Shown here piece by piece: positions 8,259 to 17,542 of a DNA stretch of 64,000 nucleotides (positions within the stretch are counted from its first letter, which is position 1; every line of letters begins with the position of its first letter). The notes under the pieces were generated by a model. The model saw only the letters and a program-made list of their open reading frames with translations. It had not been told where the DNA came from and ran no database searches. The position numbers were made by a program, and so were the translations under genes. Source of the DNA: Actinomycetota bacterium (lineage in GTDB: Bacteria > Actinomycetota > Nitriliruptoria > Nitriliruptorales > Nitriliruptoraceae); assembly GCA_019347575.1 (NCBI GenBank), contig JAHWKY010000010.1:1-64000 (forward strand). The letters are read 5' to 3'.

Positions 8259-10737
8259 CGGTCGGGCTGGGCTCCGGGGACGCCGTCGGCTCTGCCTCCT
8301 CCGCGGCCGCATCACGCGCGGCAGCGGCACCCTCGACCATCGCGACCCGGACCGCGTCCACGACCGTGTCACGGATCGCGACCGGCCCGCCGGAGACGAG
8401 CAGCTGCGGGTGCTCCCAGCCGAGTTGCACGAGCCAGTCGGGGTGTTGGCCCGAGTCCCACGGGGAGCGGGCGCCGTCGTACTCGCTGGGTACGAGCAGG
8501 AGCCGACCTCCCAGCCGGGCCGCCAGCGGTCCGGCCGACAACCCGTCGGGGTAGTTCGTGCCGGTCGCGAGGACGACGATCTGCTCCTCGGACGCGTCGA
8601 TCGACGCCACCTGGCGGCTCGTGCCGTAGCGGTCATCGCCGGCGAGACGGGAGGTCGTGTAACCAGCGGATGCGAGCTCCTCCTCGACCGACGGAGGGAT
8701 AGTCGCCGGGCCGCCGACGATGGCGACGTTGGCGGGCTGCCAGGCCTCGAGTGCGGCCCAGGTCTCCGCAGGGACCACGTCGGTCACGATGAAGACCGGG
8801 AGCGGGGCGCCCGAGCCGCCGCTGCGCGCGGCCAGGCTCGCCACCGCCAGCGCATCGGCCCACTCGCGGGTGGGGTGCTCGGGGAACTGACCACGCACGA
8901 TGAGCGCACCCGTCTCGCCCTCCGCGGGGCGAGGCAGCAGCTCGGCGATGAGCGCCGCGGTCTCGAAGCGGTTGGCGCCATCCAGCCGTCGCACCTCGGC
9001 GACGTCGGACAGCTCCTCGAGCGCCTCCTCGACCTGCTGCGACAGCGCCGCCTCTCCGCCCAGCATCACGACCTGCGTGGCGCCGAGCCGGTCGATCTCG
9101 GCCGCGGTCGCGGCGGCCAACGCGTCGGAGGGCGTGATCAGCAGTGGGGCGTCGAACGTGCCAGCCAACGTGCTGCCGGCCAGCGCGTCGGCCGGGTTGT
9201 CAGAGCGCGCCACGACGACAGTCGCCGCGTCGGACCAACCTCGCTGTGACAGCGCGACGCTCGTCGCGACCCGCTCATCTCCCGCGAGGCGCTGGGGGAC
9301 GAGGTGGGCATCGGGGATGTACTCACCGACGTGGACGAGTCCCGACCGCAGACCGAGGACCGACCGGATGCGCTCGCCCGAGTAGCGCTTCTCGACCCGT
9401 TGCCCGGACCCATCCGTGCCGACGGCGAGCACACCACCGCCGTCGAGGGCTGAGGGTCGTCCGCCGGGTCCTCGACGGTCGACCTCGATGGAGGTGAACG
9501 TCTCCAGGCCGAACGCCTCGGCGAGTTCGGCGTGGCTGAAGCCACGGGACCAGCGCTGGTAGGGGTTCAGGGGGTCCTCGGGATCGGCGGCGATCTCCCA
9601 GCGGGAGACGTCGACCGCCTGGAGGTAGGGGATCGCGCTGCCCCAGACGTGCTGGACGTTCTCGCTCCAGCCGCCGTGGCTCGAGGAGTAGAACGCCGAA
9701 ACGGTGCTGGTCGTATCCGTCTCCGGATCGGTGTAGGTCAGGACCTGACCGGCGGTCGCGTCGACCGCATCCCCCCACCGCCGCTCCGTGTCGGCCTCCT
9801 CCTTGTCGAAGCCGGCGTAGTACTGGTCGGTCGTGTCGGGGCGCAGGTCGCAGCGGCAGGAGGGCACGCCGTTGGGGCCGTAGACCGCCGCGCGTTGATC
9901 GATCTGCGCCAGCGCGTAGCTGCGCGCCGCGATCGCCTGCGCCCGCAGGGCAGCGGGCTCCCAGGAAGACGGCACCTCGGCGAGTCCCCACAGGTAGCGG
10001 TCCATCGCCTCGTGGTCATCCGTGGGGGTGATGTGCTGCACGACGAAGACCGTCCCACCGCCCTCCGACGTGTAGTCGAACTCGGTGAAGCCCCACTTGA
10101 CCCGTCGCCCCGACTCGACGATACGCACGACCGTGCCGTCGTGCATGGCACGCAGCCGGTCGTAGATCACATCGCCGCCGCGCCAGCGCTCGTTCCCGTT
10201 GCCGTCGCGCAGGACGAAGTCCGTCGAGTCACCATCCGCCTCGACGATCCACTCCTCGCCGGCGGGGATCACGACCTCGGTAGGCGAGCACGAGGTTGCT
10301 TGCTCGTTGCAGAGGTGGATCGGGACATCGGCGCCACCGGAACCGGCGGCGGTCGTGCGGTAGACCGTGGTGAGGTCGGTGGTCGCGCGCAGGCCGATGC
10401 GGATAACCGCTGGCATCGCGGCGGAGTCGATCCGGCTACCGGGGTAGGACGTCGCGAGGATGGTGCCGTGGGTGCAACCCAGGAGCGCCGCTCCCTGCGT
10501 CGCGTACTGGCTCATCCCGACGCCGTGGCCGAAGCCACCCCCGTTGAGCACCACGTCGGGATCCTCGGCCGCTACGGCCTCGCTGGTGAGGAAGGCGAGA
10601 TCCATCCCGCCGGCGGGGAGGCAGTCGGGGCCGTCGGCGGGAGCCGCGGCGACCGGTGTCGGGACCCCAACCGGTACGAGCACGAGCGCCAGCAGGGCCG
10701 CCAACATCGGCCACGCGGGGTGCCGGGGAGTGCTCAC
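8245..10737 (-). CDS. SpoIID/LytB-domain cell-wall protein with cell-wall-binding type 2 repeats
   Basis: 830 residues from the GTG at 10737, chosen because it leaves a normal signal peptide (charged start, hydrophobic core, VAAAP) while an alternative GTG at 10773 adds an atypical leader. The SpoIID domain spans roughly 45-390, with GFGHGVGMSQYATQG, RAQAIAARSYALAQ and SAFYSSSHGGWSENV. SpoIID proteins are lytic transglycosylases acting on peptidoglycan strands lacking stem peptides. About 480-800 holds three cell-wall-binding type 2 repeats (for example PQRLAGDERVATSVALS, ANRFETAALIAELL, RLAGDDRYGTSRQVA), thought to bind wall polymers. This is a secreted wall-remodelling enzyme inside a sugar-polymer operon. 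The C-terminal tail is Ala/Glu/Pro-rich. Confidence 0.85.
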   Translation of the reverse strand: MSTPRHPAWPMLAALLALVLVPVGVPTPVAAAPADGPDCLPAGGMDLAFLTSEAVAAEDPDVVLNGGGFGHGVGMSQYATQGAALLGCTHGTILATSYPGSRIDSAAMPAVIRIGLRATTDLTTVYRTTAAGSGGADVPIHLCNEQATSCSPTEVVIPAGEEWIVEADGDSTDFVLRDGNGNERWRGGDVIYDRLRAMHDGTVVRIVESGRRVKWGFTEFDYTSEGGGTVFVVQHITPTDDHEAMDRYLWGLAEVPSSWEPAALRAQAIAARSYALAQIDQRAAVYGPNGVPSCRCDLRPDTTDQYYAGFDKEEADTERRWGDAVDATAGQVLTYTDPETDTTSTVSAFYSSSHGGWSENVQHVWGSAIPYLQAVDVSRWEIAADPEDPLNPYQRWSRGFSHAELAEAFGLETFTSIEVDRRGPGGRPSALDGGGVLAVGTDGSGQRVEKRYSGERIRSVLGLRSGLVHVGEYIPDAHLVPQRLAGDERVATSVALSQRGWSDAATVVVARSDNPADALAGSTLAGTFDAPLLITPSDALAAATAAEIDRLGATQVVMLGGEAALSQQVEEALEELSDVAEVRRLDGANRFETAALIAELLPRPAEGETGALIVRGQFPEHPTREWADALAVASLAARSGGSGAPLPVFIVTDVVPAETWAALEAWQPANVAIVGGPATIPPSVEEELASAGYTTSRLAGDDRYGTSRQVASIDASEEQIVVLATGTNYPDGLSAGPLAARLGGRLLLVPSEYDGARSPWDSGQHPDWLVQLGWEHPQLLVSGGPVAIRDTVVDAVRVAMVEGAAAARDAAAEEAEPTASPEPSPTDAGG

Positions 10738-10821
10738 AAGCCTCAGTACCTCACAGGAGTTGACAACCACCACCCGCCTAGGGTAACGCTGGAACCCATC
10801 GCTGCGGTTCCGGGGGCGCGC

Positions 10822-11943
10822 TCAGCCGGCAGCGGGCGGGTGTCGCGCCCCGTCGTCGAGGCGCTCGCCGGCGGCGACGGTCTGCCCTGATCCGAGGACC
10901 ACGTTGGTCCCCAGCCGGGCACCCGACTCGATCCGGCACCCGCGGCCCGCGATCAGGCCCTCGGCGACGACCGCCGGACCGACGTGCACGTCCTCGTGCA
11001 GGATGCACGACCCGAGACGGACGCGCTCACCGACGTCGCAGGCTCGGCCGACCACCGTGCCTGGACCGACCACGGCACCCGGGCGGATGCGCGCCTGCTC
11101 CAGCACCAGAGCGGGGGCGTGGAGCGTGGCCTCCGGCGCCACGTCGGCGCCGTCGGCGATCCGCAGACCGGGCTCCCGCTCTGGCACGCGGGTCACCGAC
11201 GGCCAGCGGAGCTCACCGTTGAGGGCGAGCCGGTGCCCCTCGCGGTAGCGCCGGGGCGTGCCGAGGTCGGCCCACACCCCCTCCCACACCACTCCCTCGA
11301 GGTGGCCACCTCGTCGGATCAGGCCAGGGAACACGTCGCGCTCGAAGCTGAGCGGACCTTCGGGGTGGGGCTGCAGGACGTGCGGTTCCAGCAGGTACGT
11401 GCCCGCGTTGATGGCGTCCTGACCCGGCAGCGTCCCCTCTGGCGGCTTCTCGACGAACCGCGTGATACGCGTGCCGTCGCGAACGGCCACGCCGTAGCTC
11501 GAGGTGTCCTCGACGCGGGTGAGGACCATGGTCGCGTCGGCACCGGAGCGCGCGTGCGCCGCAGCGACGCTGGCGAGGTCGACGTCCGTGAGGATGTCCC
11601 CGTTGAGCACGAGGAAGCGGTCATCGAACTGGTCGATGACGCTGCGGACGCCCCCGGCGGTATCCAGCGGTTCGGGCTCGGGGACCGAGGAGAGCTCGAT
11701 GCCGAGCTGCGCGGCCGGCCCGCGGAGGCGGTCGAACGGCTCGGTGATCGCGCCGACGACCAGCAGGACCCGGGCGACGCTCGCCGCTGACAGTCGCCGC
11801 AGCACGCCGAGCAGGAACGGCTCGCCGCAGAAGTCGAGCAGCGGCTTCGGGGTGTCGTAGGTCAGCGGCTGCAGGCGGGTACCACGCCCGCCAGCGACGA
11901 TGAGCGCGACCCTCGGAAGGTGGCTCGAGCCCGCGTCACTCAC
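10822..11943 (-). CDS. Sugar-1-phosphate nucleotidyltransferase, mannose-1-phosphate guanylyltransferase type
   Basis: 373 residues. The N-terminal nucleotidyltransferase domain (about 10-235) opens with VAGGRGTRLQPLTYDTPKP, the GxGxRLxPLT...KP signature, and has LNGDILTDVD near 115 for metal and nucleotide binding. The C-terminal part (about 255-355) is a left-handed beta-helix-like region of hexapeptide character. This is the architecture of GDP-mannose pyrophosphorylase-like enzymes, which activate a hexose 1-phosphate. Sugar and base specificity are not certain; a dTDP- or UDP-glucose enzyme is possible. It overlaps the upstream glycosyltransferase by 8 bases and precedes the spoIID-like gene by 84 bases. 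Confidence 0.75.
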   Translation of the reverse strand: MSDAGSSHLPRVALIVAGGRGTRLQPLTYDTPKPLLDFCGEPFLLGVLRRLSAASVARVLLVVGAITEPFDRLRGPAAQLGIELSSVPEPEPLDTAGGVRSVIDQFDDRFLVLNGDILTDVDLASVAAAHARSGADATMVLTRVEDTSSYGVAVRDGTRITRFVEKPPEGTLPGQDAINAGTYLLEPHVLQPHPEGPLSFERDVFPGLIRRGGHLEGVVWEGVWADLGTPRRYREGHRLALNGELRWPSVTRVPEREPGLRIADGADVAPEATLHAPALVLEQARIRPGAVVGPGTVVGRACDVGERVRLGSCILHEDVHVGPAVVAEGLIAGRGCRIESGARLGTNVVLGSGQTVAAGERLDDGARHPPAAG

Positions 11944-12823
11944 CGGTCGTGCTCCGTCCCGTCCGAACCCGGACGAAGGCGTCCCAGGCGAGGACGAGGA
12001 CGATCCACGCGCCCAGTCCCAGCCGGATCAACGGACGCAACACCCGACCAACGCCCCGGGCGTACGCACGGCCGTAGAACCGATCCAGGCTCTTGGCGTG
12101 TTCCACGACCATCTTCGCGCGTCGTCCTTGGGTGGACGCGCCCACCGAGTGCACGACCTCGGCGCTGGGCTCCCAGCGGACCCGCCAACCCTCCTGGCGC
12201 AGGCGGTACCCGAGGTCGACGTCCTCGACGTACATGAAGTAGGCAGGGTCGAACCCGCCGACCTGTTCGAAAGCGGCGCGTCGGAGCGCGACCGCGCAGC
12301 CGGACAGCCAGTCCACCTCCTTCGGGGCCGACGGGTCCTCGTCGGTCATGCGGTACGTGCGGGTCCAGCGGTTGTCGGGCCACCACAGCCCGAGGAGCGC
12401 GTGGCCAGCCGCCTGGCCCAGCGACGGGAAGCGGCGGGCGCTCGCCTGTCGCCGTCCATCGGGGTAGCGCACGAGCGGACCCACCGCGCCGACGCCCGGA
12501 TCGGACTCGAGGACGTCGGCCAGCGCCGACAGCGACCCCGCGGTGAAGCGCGTGTCGGCGTTCGCGACGACGACCACGGGGGCCCGCGTCCGTGCCACCC
12601 CGGCGTTGGCTGCCCGTCCGTAGCCGATGTTGTCGAGCGCGAGCACCGTGGCTTCGGGGTAGCGGGAGCGGACCGCTTCGGCGGTGTCGTCCGTCGAGCC
12701 GGTGTCGACGAGGACGACCTCGTCCGCGCCGGCGTCGGTCAGGGTCGCCAGGCACGCGAGCGCCTCGTCCCGCGTCTCGTGCGAGACGATGACGACGGCG
12801 ATCCGCGGCTCGGGAGGAGGCAC
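11936..12823 (-). CDS. Family 2 glycosyltransferase, rhamnosyltransferase-like
   Basis: 295 residues. The GT-A domain has VVIVSHETRDEALACL at the start, VVLVDTGSTDDTAEAV near 36, ANADTRF near 88 (acidic metal site), SGCAVALRRAAFEQVGGFD near 178 and the catalytic-base region YFMYVEDVDLGYRLR near 200. This pattern matches WbbL-type rhamnosyltransferases. One C-terminal hydrophobic helix (about 265-283) may hold it at the membrane. Sitting beside rmlB, rmlD and rmlA, it may use dTDP-L-rhamnose, for instance for a linker sugar. It starts at GTG with a one-base overlap with the upstream stop. Confidence 0.8.
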   Translation of the reverse strand: MPPPEPRIAVVIVSHETRDEALACLATLTDAGADEVVLVDTGSTDDTAEAVRSRYPEATVLALDNIGYGRAANAGVARTRAPVVVVANADTRFTAGSLSALADVLESDPGVGAVGPLVRYPDGRRQASARRFPSLGQAAGHALLGLWWPDNRWTRTYRMTDEDPSAPKEVDWLSGCAVALRRAAFEQVGGFDPAYFMYVEDVDLGYRLRQEGWRVRWEPSAEVVHSVGASTQGRRAKMVVEHAKSLDRFYGRAYARGVGRVLRPLIRLGLGAWIVLVLAWDAFVRVRTGRSTTGE

Positions 12824-13197
12824 TAGGACTGACCGATGCCGATGAGCGCGATGCCGGCCATGATCAGCACGCCGCCGACCCAGACGGTCACGCCGGGGCG
12901 CTCACCGAGGACGATGACGCTGAACAGCAGGATCAACACGTAGCTGAGGCTGACCACCGGGTACGCGGTGGACAGGGGCAGTCGCGACAGGGTGATCAAC
13001 CAGAACACCGCCGACAGCGCGAACGCGATCAGACCGAACGGGACCTGCCACGTGACGATGACCTTGCCGATCAACGTCCCGAGTGCACCGGCTCCCAGCT
13101 CGTCGATGCGGCCGATGCGCTCCATCCCCGCCTTCAGGAACAGCTGACCCGCCGTGGCGAGCGCGACCGAGGTGAGCAGGATCGCCACCGTGCCCAT
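12823..13197 (-). CDS. Small EamA/SMR-type four-helix membrane transporter
   Basis: 124 residues with four membrane helices (about 3-20, 45-65, 72-92, 98-118). The pattern resembles half-size EamA and small multidrug resistance proteins, including the ArnE/ArnF pair that flips undecaprenyl-phosphate sugars. Motifs include GQLFLKAGMERIG near 17 and LPLSTAYPVVSLSYVL near 72. Located between a rhamnosyltransferase-like gene and rmlD, it probably helps flip a lipid-linked sugar. That is inference, and a drug-efflux role is possible. Its ATG overlaps the rmlD stop by one base. Confidence 0.75.
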   Translation of the reverse strand: MGTVAILLTSVALATAGQLFLKAGMERIGRIDELGAGALGTLIGKVIVTWQVPFGLIAFALSAVFWLITLSRLPLSTAYPVVSLSYVLILLFSVIVLGERPGVTVWVGGVLIMAGIALIGIGQS

Positions 13198-14042
13198 CAG
13201 GCGGCCTCCCCCAACTCGTCCACCAGCGCGGCGAGGCCGTCGCGCCAGTGGGGCAGCTGCGCCAACCCCGAGCCGATCGCGTGGCGGTTGTCGAGCACGG
13301 AGTACGCGGGGCGGGGAGCGGGACGATCAAGCTCGTCGGACTTCATCGGAGACAGAGCGACGTCGAGCCCCGCGAGCTCGAAGGTCGCGGCGGCGAGCTC
13401 GAACCAGCTGCACGTGCCGCTGTTGGTGCGGTGGTAGGTGCCGTAGCGGCCACTGACCGACAGCTCGCGGATCGCCGCCGCGAGGTCGCGGGTGAAGGTG
13501 GGGGAACCGGTCTGGTCGTCGACGACACGGGCCTCCCCCCGATCCCGTCCGACACGGAGCATGGTCCGGACGAAGTTGTTGCCGCGCGCCCCGCACACCC
13601 ACGACGTCCGAACGATGTAGTGCGCCGGCAGGGTCTGGCGCACGAGCATCTCCCCGGCCGCCTTGGAGCGCCCGTACTCGCTGGCCGGACAAGGAGCGTC
13701 GATCTCGCGGTACGGCCGATCAGCGACCCCACCGAAGACGTAGTCGGTGGACAGGTGCACCATCGCAGCGTCCATCAGGTCGGCCGCACGGGCGAGCCAC
13801 CACGGGCCGAGCGCGTTGTCACGGTGGGCGCGGTCGGGGTCGGACTCACAGCCGTCCACGTCGGTCCACGCCGCGCAGTTCACGATCAGCTCGGGGCGGA
13901 GGTCGCGGACCGCAGCGACCACATCCGGTTCGACCGCGATGTCGAGGTCGGCGTGTGTGAGGGGCGCGACATCGTGATCGTCGAACGCATCGACCACGTC
14001 CAGGCCGAGCTGGCCGCCGGCTCCGGTGACGAGCACCCTCAC
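13197..14042 (-). CDS. rmlD: dTDP-4-dehydrorhamnose reductase
   Basis: 281 residues from GTG 14042, which overlaps the rmlB stop as GTGA and starts exactly at the Rossmann motif VRVLVTGAGGQLG. Further upstream codons in this frame are Arg/Pro-rich and lie within rmlB. Family landmarks are NCAAWTDVDGCE near 62, HLSTDYVFGG near 98 with the catalytic Tyr, SEYGRSKAAGE near 127 with the YxxxK pair, and RTSWVCGARGNNFV near 150. It performs the last NADPH-dependent step to dTDP-L-rhamnose. It forms an overlapping chain with rmlB; rmlA is 10 bases further up. The epimerase gene rmlC is not in the window. Confidence 0.92.
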   Translation of the reverse strand: MRVLVTGAGGQLGLDVVDAFDDHDVAPLTHADLDIAVEPDVVAAVRDLRPELIVNCAAWTDVDGCESDPDRAHRDNALGPWWLARAADLMDAAMVHLSTDYVFGGVADRPYREIDAPCPASEYGRSKAAGEMLVRQTLPAHYIVRTSWVCGARGNNFVRTMLRVGRDRGEARVVDDQTGSPTFTRDLAAAIRELSVSGRYGTYHRTNSGTCSWFELAAATFELAGLDVALSPMKSDELDRPAPRPAYSVLDNRHAIGSGLAQLPHWRDGLAALVDELGEAA

Positions 14043-15052
14043 TCGGCATCCTCGCCGTTGGCAGAGGGCGCGAGGCCGCGCCGAGCTGACGCGCCGTGCT
14101 GCTTCAGGGGACGCCACCACCACTCGTTGTCGCGGTACCAGGCGATGGTCCGGTCGAGCGCCTCCTCGAAGCCCTGTTCCGGCTTCCACCCCAGCTCGCG
14201 GATCCTGGTGGCGTCGACCGAGTACCGCAGGTCGTGACCGGGGCGGTCCGGGACGAACTCGATCATCTCCTCGCCGAGCCCGAAGCGATCGAGGATGGTG
14301 AGCGTGAGCTCGCGGTTGCTGAGCTCGTTGCCCGCCCCGACGTTGTAGATCGCGCCCGGCTCACCGTCGGTGAGAACGAGCCACTGTGCCGCGGCGTTGT
14401 CGACCACGTAGGTCCAGTCACGCACGTTGCGACCGTCGCCGTAGAGGGGGACCTTCAACCCGTCGATGAGGTTGGTCACGAACAGCGGGATGACCTTCTC
14501 GGGGTAGTGGTAGGGCCCGAAGTTGTTCGTCGTGCGCGTGACGGTGATCGGGAACCCGTAGGTCTCGAAGTACGCGCGGGCCAGCAGGTCGGCACCGGCC
14601 TTGGACGACGAATAGGGGCTGTTGGGGAAGAGGCCGTCGTTCTCGTGGAAGGAGCCGTCGTCGATCGAGCCGTACACCTCGTCGGTGCTGATGTGCAGCA
14701 CACGGTCGACCTGGTGGCGGCGCGCCACCTCGAACACGACACCTGCCCCGGTCACGTTGGTGTGCAGGAACTCGACCGGACCCTCGATCGAGCGGTCGAC
14801 GTGCGACTCGGCGGCGAAGTTCACGACCGCGTCGTGACCCTCCATCGCGTCGGTCACGTGATCGAGATCGCAGATGTCCCCCTGAACGAACGCGTACCGC
14901 GGGTCGTCGCTGTGGTCCTGCAGCGAGGCGAGGTTGCCGGCGTAGGTCAGTTTGTCGAAGTTCGTGATCCGCACGTCGTCGGTGGTGGCGAGGACGTGGC
15001 GGATGAAGTTGGCGCCGATGAAGCCAGCACCACCAGTGACGAAGACGCGCAC
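14039..15052 (-). CDS. rmlB: dTDP-glucose 4,6-dehydratase
   Basis: 337 residues, the usual length for the family. It starts MRVFVTGGAGFIGANF, the NAD-binding GxxGxxG. HISTDEVYGS near 121 carries the Asp-Glu catalytic pair after Thr, and SPYSSSKAGADLL near 145 carries the YxxxK. TRTTNNFGPYHYPEKVIP near 170 and GDGRNVRDWTYV near 204 are strongly conserved in RmlB. It converts dTDP-glucose to dTDP-4-keto-6-deoxyglucose. The last 15 or so residues (ASARRGLAPSANGEDAE) form an unusual extra tail. It is coupled to rmlD by a 4-base overlap. Confidence 0.95.
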   Translation of the reverse strand: MRVFVTGGAGFIGANFIRHVLATTDDVRITNFDKLTYAGNLASLQDHSDDPRYAFVQGDICDLDHVTDAMEGHDAVVNFAAESHVDRSIEGPVEFLHTNVTGAGVVFEVARRHQVDRVLHISTDEVYGSIDDGSFHENDGLFPNSPYSSSKAGADLLARAYFETYGFPITVTRTTNNFGPYHYPEKVIPLFVTNLIDGLKVPLYGDGRNVRDWTYVVDNAAAQWLVLTDGEPGAIYNVGAGNELSNRELTLTILDRFGLGEEMIEFVPDRPGHDLRYSVDATRIRELGWKPEQGFEEALDRTIAWYRDNEWWWRPLKQHGASARRGLAPSANGEDAE

Positions 15053-15061
15053 GCGGACCTC

Positions 15062-16135
15062 CTAGCTCTGACCCGGGACCTCGACCTGGCTGTGATCGCC
15101 GAGCATGAACCGGTATGCCGCCGGCTTGCGCGCGCCTCGCTCGATCGCGACCTCGCGCCCGAGCAACGACCCCTCGATCCGGGGGATGTGGCGCACCACA
15201 CAGCGTTCGAGCAACACCGAGTGCTCGATCTCGGTGTGGAGGAGGTAGCAGTCGGCTCCGATCGAGGTGAAGGGCCCGACGTAGCTGTCCTCGAGGATCG
15301 TCCCCCGCCCGATCGCCGCGGGGCCACGCACACGTGAGTTGATCAGGCGGGCGCCTTGCTCGATGACGACCTCGCCCACGACCTCGGACGAGCTGTCGAC
15401 GTCGCCGTCGATGCGCCGGGGCAGCGTCCCGAGGACGATGCGGTTGGCCTCGAGCAGCTCGTCCTTCTTGCCGGTGTCCAGCCACCACCCGGTCACGATC
15501 GAGGCCCGCACGGTGCTGCCGTCGTCGATGAGCTGCTGGATCGCGTCCGTGATCTCGAGCTCGCCGCGCGCGGACGGCTCGATGCGCTTGGCGGCATCGA
15601 AGATGGCGGGGGTGAACAGGTAGACGCCGATGAGCGCGAGGTCGCTGGGCGGGCGCTCGGGCTTCTCGACCAGACGCACGATGTTGCCCTCGTCGTCGAG
15701 CTCCGCGACCCCGAAGCGCTCCGGGTCGCCGACGTGCTTGAGCAGGATCTGCGCGTCGGGGCGTCGCTCCTCGAAGTCGGCGACGAGCGGGGCGATCCCG
15801 CCCTCGATGAGGTTGTCCCCCAGGAACATGACGAAGTCATCGTCGCCCAGGAAGTCCGCGCCGGTCAGGAGCGCGTGCGCGAGCCCCAAGGGGGCGTCCT
15901 GGGGGATGAAGGTCGCCTTGATGCCCAGGTCGGAGCCGTCCCCGACCGCCGAGCGGATCTCGTCCGCGGTGTCACCGACGATGATCCCCACGTCGGTGAT
16001 GCCCGCATCGCGGATCTGTTCGAGACCGTAGAAGAGGATCGGCTTGTTGGCCACGGGCACGAGCTGCTTGGCGCTCGTGTGCGTGATGGGGCGCAGGCGC
16101 GTCCCTGCGCCACCAGCCAGGACGAGTGCCTTCAC
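15062..16135 (-). CDS. rmlA: Glucose-1-phosphate thymidylyltransferase, long form
   Basis: 357 residues. The nucleotidyltransferase domain starts MKALVLAGGAGTRLRPITH and has KQLVPVANKPILFYGLEQI near 24, FLGDNLIE near 106 and LVEKPERPPSD near 150. After about 240 a left-handed beta-helix follows (VVGEVVIEQGARLINSRV, AIGRGTILEDSYVGP). This is the longer StrD-like RmlA seen in actinobacteria and archaea, rather than the roughly 290-residue enterobacterial form. It makes dTDP-glucose for RmlB. It starts the rml block 10 bases before rmlB. The LytR-family gene ends 18 bases further upstream. Confidence 0.9.
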   Translation of the reverse strand: MKALVLAGGAGTRLRPITHTSAKQLVPVANKPILFYGLEQIRDAGITDVGIIVGDTADEIRSAVGDGSDLGIKATFIPQDAPLGLAHALLTGADFLGDDDFVMFLGDNLIEGGIAPLVADFEERRPDAQILLKHVGDPERFGVAELDDEGNIVRLVEKPERPPSDLALIGVYLFTPAIFDAAKRIEPSARGELEITDAIQQLIDDGSTVRASIVTGWWLDTGKKDELLEANRIVLGTLPRRIDGDVDSSSEVVGEVVIEQGARLINSRVRGPAAIGRGTILEDSYVGPFTSIGADCYLLHTEIEHSVLLERCVVRHIPRIEGSLLGREVAIERGARKPAAYRFMLGDHSQVEVPGQS

Positions 16136-16153
16136 ATCGAACTCCTCGGGTCC

Positions 16154-17542
16154 TCAGTCGACAGCCGCGGGCGCAGCTCCGCCGGCGGGCTCGGTGGCAC
16201 GGTCCCGCGCCGACGCATCCTGACCGCTGCCGTGTGCGTCCACCCAATCGGCCCCGACGACGACGACCACGTCGACTCCGGGAGGGACCTCGCCTTCCTC
16301 CACGCTGGCGCCGGGGAACGCCCCGGCAACGAGATCGGCCTTCGCTCGCTCGCCGGCGGCGTGACGGATCACGGTCGTGGCGACGTCGAAGCTGTCAGCG
16401 TTGCCCACGCTCGAGACGACGAAGCCCCGGTCCTCGAGCCACTGCTCGACCTCCGCCGCGAGCCCGCTGGTACCGACACCGTTGAGGATCTCGAGCTCGA
16501 CATCTGCGGGAGCGAGGTCTTCGACCTCGTCCTGGCCGACATCGGGCATCGGGCCGCCCTCGCGGAGTGCCTGGAACAGCGCCTCCGCTCGTTCGGGGTG
16601 GGCGTACACGAACGGGCTCTGCCAGTACCCCGGGACCGAGCGTGTCTCGAGCTGCTCCGGCGTCAGATCACGGAGGGAGTTGGCCAAGCGCAGCATGTCG
16701 CGGGCGCCGAGATCGCGATCGGTCGTGATGGCAGCCGCGACCGCATCGATGAGCCCCTTCAGCTTGAACGGGTTCAGCAGGGTGCCGGCGGACGTGAGCT
16801 TGTCCATCGCCTGGCGGATGAAGTACTGCTGCCGCGCGATGCGTCCGAAGTCCCCGCTGCCGAACTCGTCACTTGCCTGCCGGGCACGGACGAAGCCGAC
16901 CGCTTGCTCGCCGTCCAGCTCGTGGCAGCCGGGCGGGATGTTGGCACCCGCGTAGGCGTCGACGAGGCCGTTCTCGGTGCACACCTCCACACCGCCGATG
17001 GCGTCGGTCAGGCGGAGGAAGCCGGCGAGGTCGACCTCGACGTAGTGGTCGATCTCGACCCCCGTGTAGTCCTGCACCGTCGCGACGAGCGCGTCCGCAC
17101 CCCCGCGTGACTTGATCGAGTTGAGCTTGACGGGCTCGCCCTCGTAGGCCACGCGCAGGTCGCGCGGGAACGACACGATCGCGACCTGCTCGCGAGCTGG
17201 ACTGACCTGGACGATCATGATGGTGTCGGTGAGGTCGGTGCCGACGTCCTCGGTGCCCAGGCGTTCGAGCTGCTCGTCGGTCAGGCCCTCGCGGCTGTCG
17301 GCGCCGACCAGCAGCACCGTCAGCGTGCCCTGCAGCGGCTGGCCCGCGAGGTCGTCCTCGAGCGCAGGGAGTTCGACCGTCTTGATCCGGCTGTTGGCGT
17401 ACTTCCAGAGTCCCAGCCCGACGGCGACGAGCAGGATGCTGAGCGCGGCGACGGCGATCGCGACCACGCGCACGGTCCGCCCCCAGTCGCGCTTCTTGGC
17501 GACGCGGACGGACTTGAACAGCGGCGCGCTCGGTCCGGTCAC
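16154..17542 (-). CDS. LytR-CpsA-Psr family cell-wall glycopolymer ligase
   Basis: 462 residues. A short basic cytoplasmic start is followed by one membrane helix (about 24-47). The extracellular LCP domain (about 70-235) has LLVGADSREG, the conserved arginine region VSFPRDLRVAY, KLNSIKSRGGADALV and GEQAVGFVRARQ. A LytR_C domain (about 355-435) begins DVELEILNGVGTSGLA. LCP enzymes move lipid-linked glycopolymers onto peptidoglycan. Placed directly upstream of the rhamnose genes, it is a good candidate for attaching the polymer made by this cluster. The C-terminal 25 residues are Ala/Gly/Asp-rich and probably disordered. GTG start at 17542. Confidence 0.9.
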   Translation of the reverse strand: MTGPSAPLFKSVRVAKKRDWGRTVRVVAIAVAALSILLVAVGLGLWKYANSRIKTVELPALEDDLAGQPLQGTLTVLLVGADSREGLTDEQLERLGTEDVGTDLTDTIMIVQVSPAREQVAIVSFPRDLRVAYEGEPVKLNSIKSRGGADALVATVQDYTGVEIDHYVEVDLAGFLRLTDAIGGVEVCTENGLVDAYAGANIPPGCHELDGEQAVGFVRARQASDEFGSGDFGRIARQQYFIRQAMDKLTSAGTLLNPFKLKGLIDAVAAAITTDRDLGARDMLRLANSLRDLTPEQLETRSVPGYWQSPFVYAHPERAEALFQALREGGPMPDVGQDEVEDLAPADVELEILNGVGTSGLAAEVEQWLEDRGFVVSSVGNADSFDVATTVIRHAAGERAKADLVAGAFPGASVEEGEVPPGVDVVVVVGADWVDAHGSGQDASARDRATEPAGGAAPAAVD

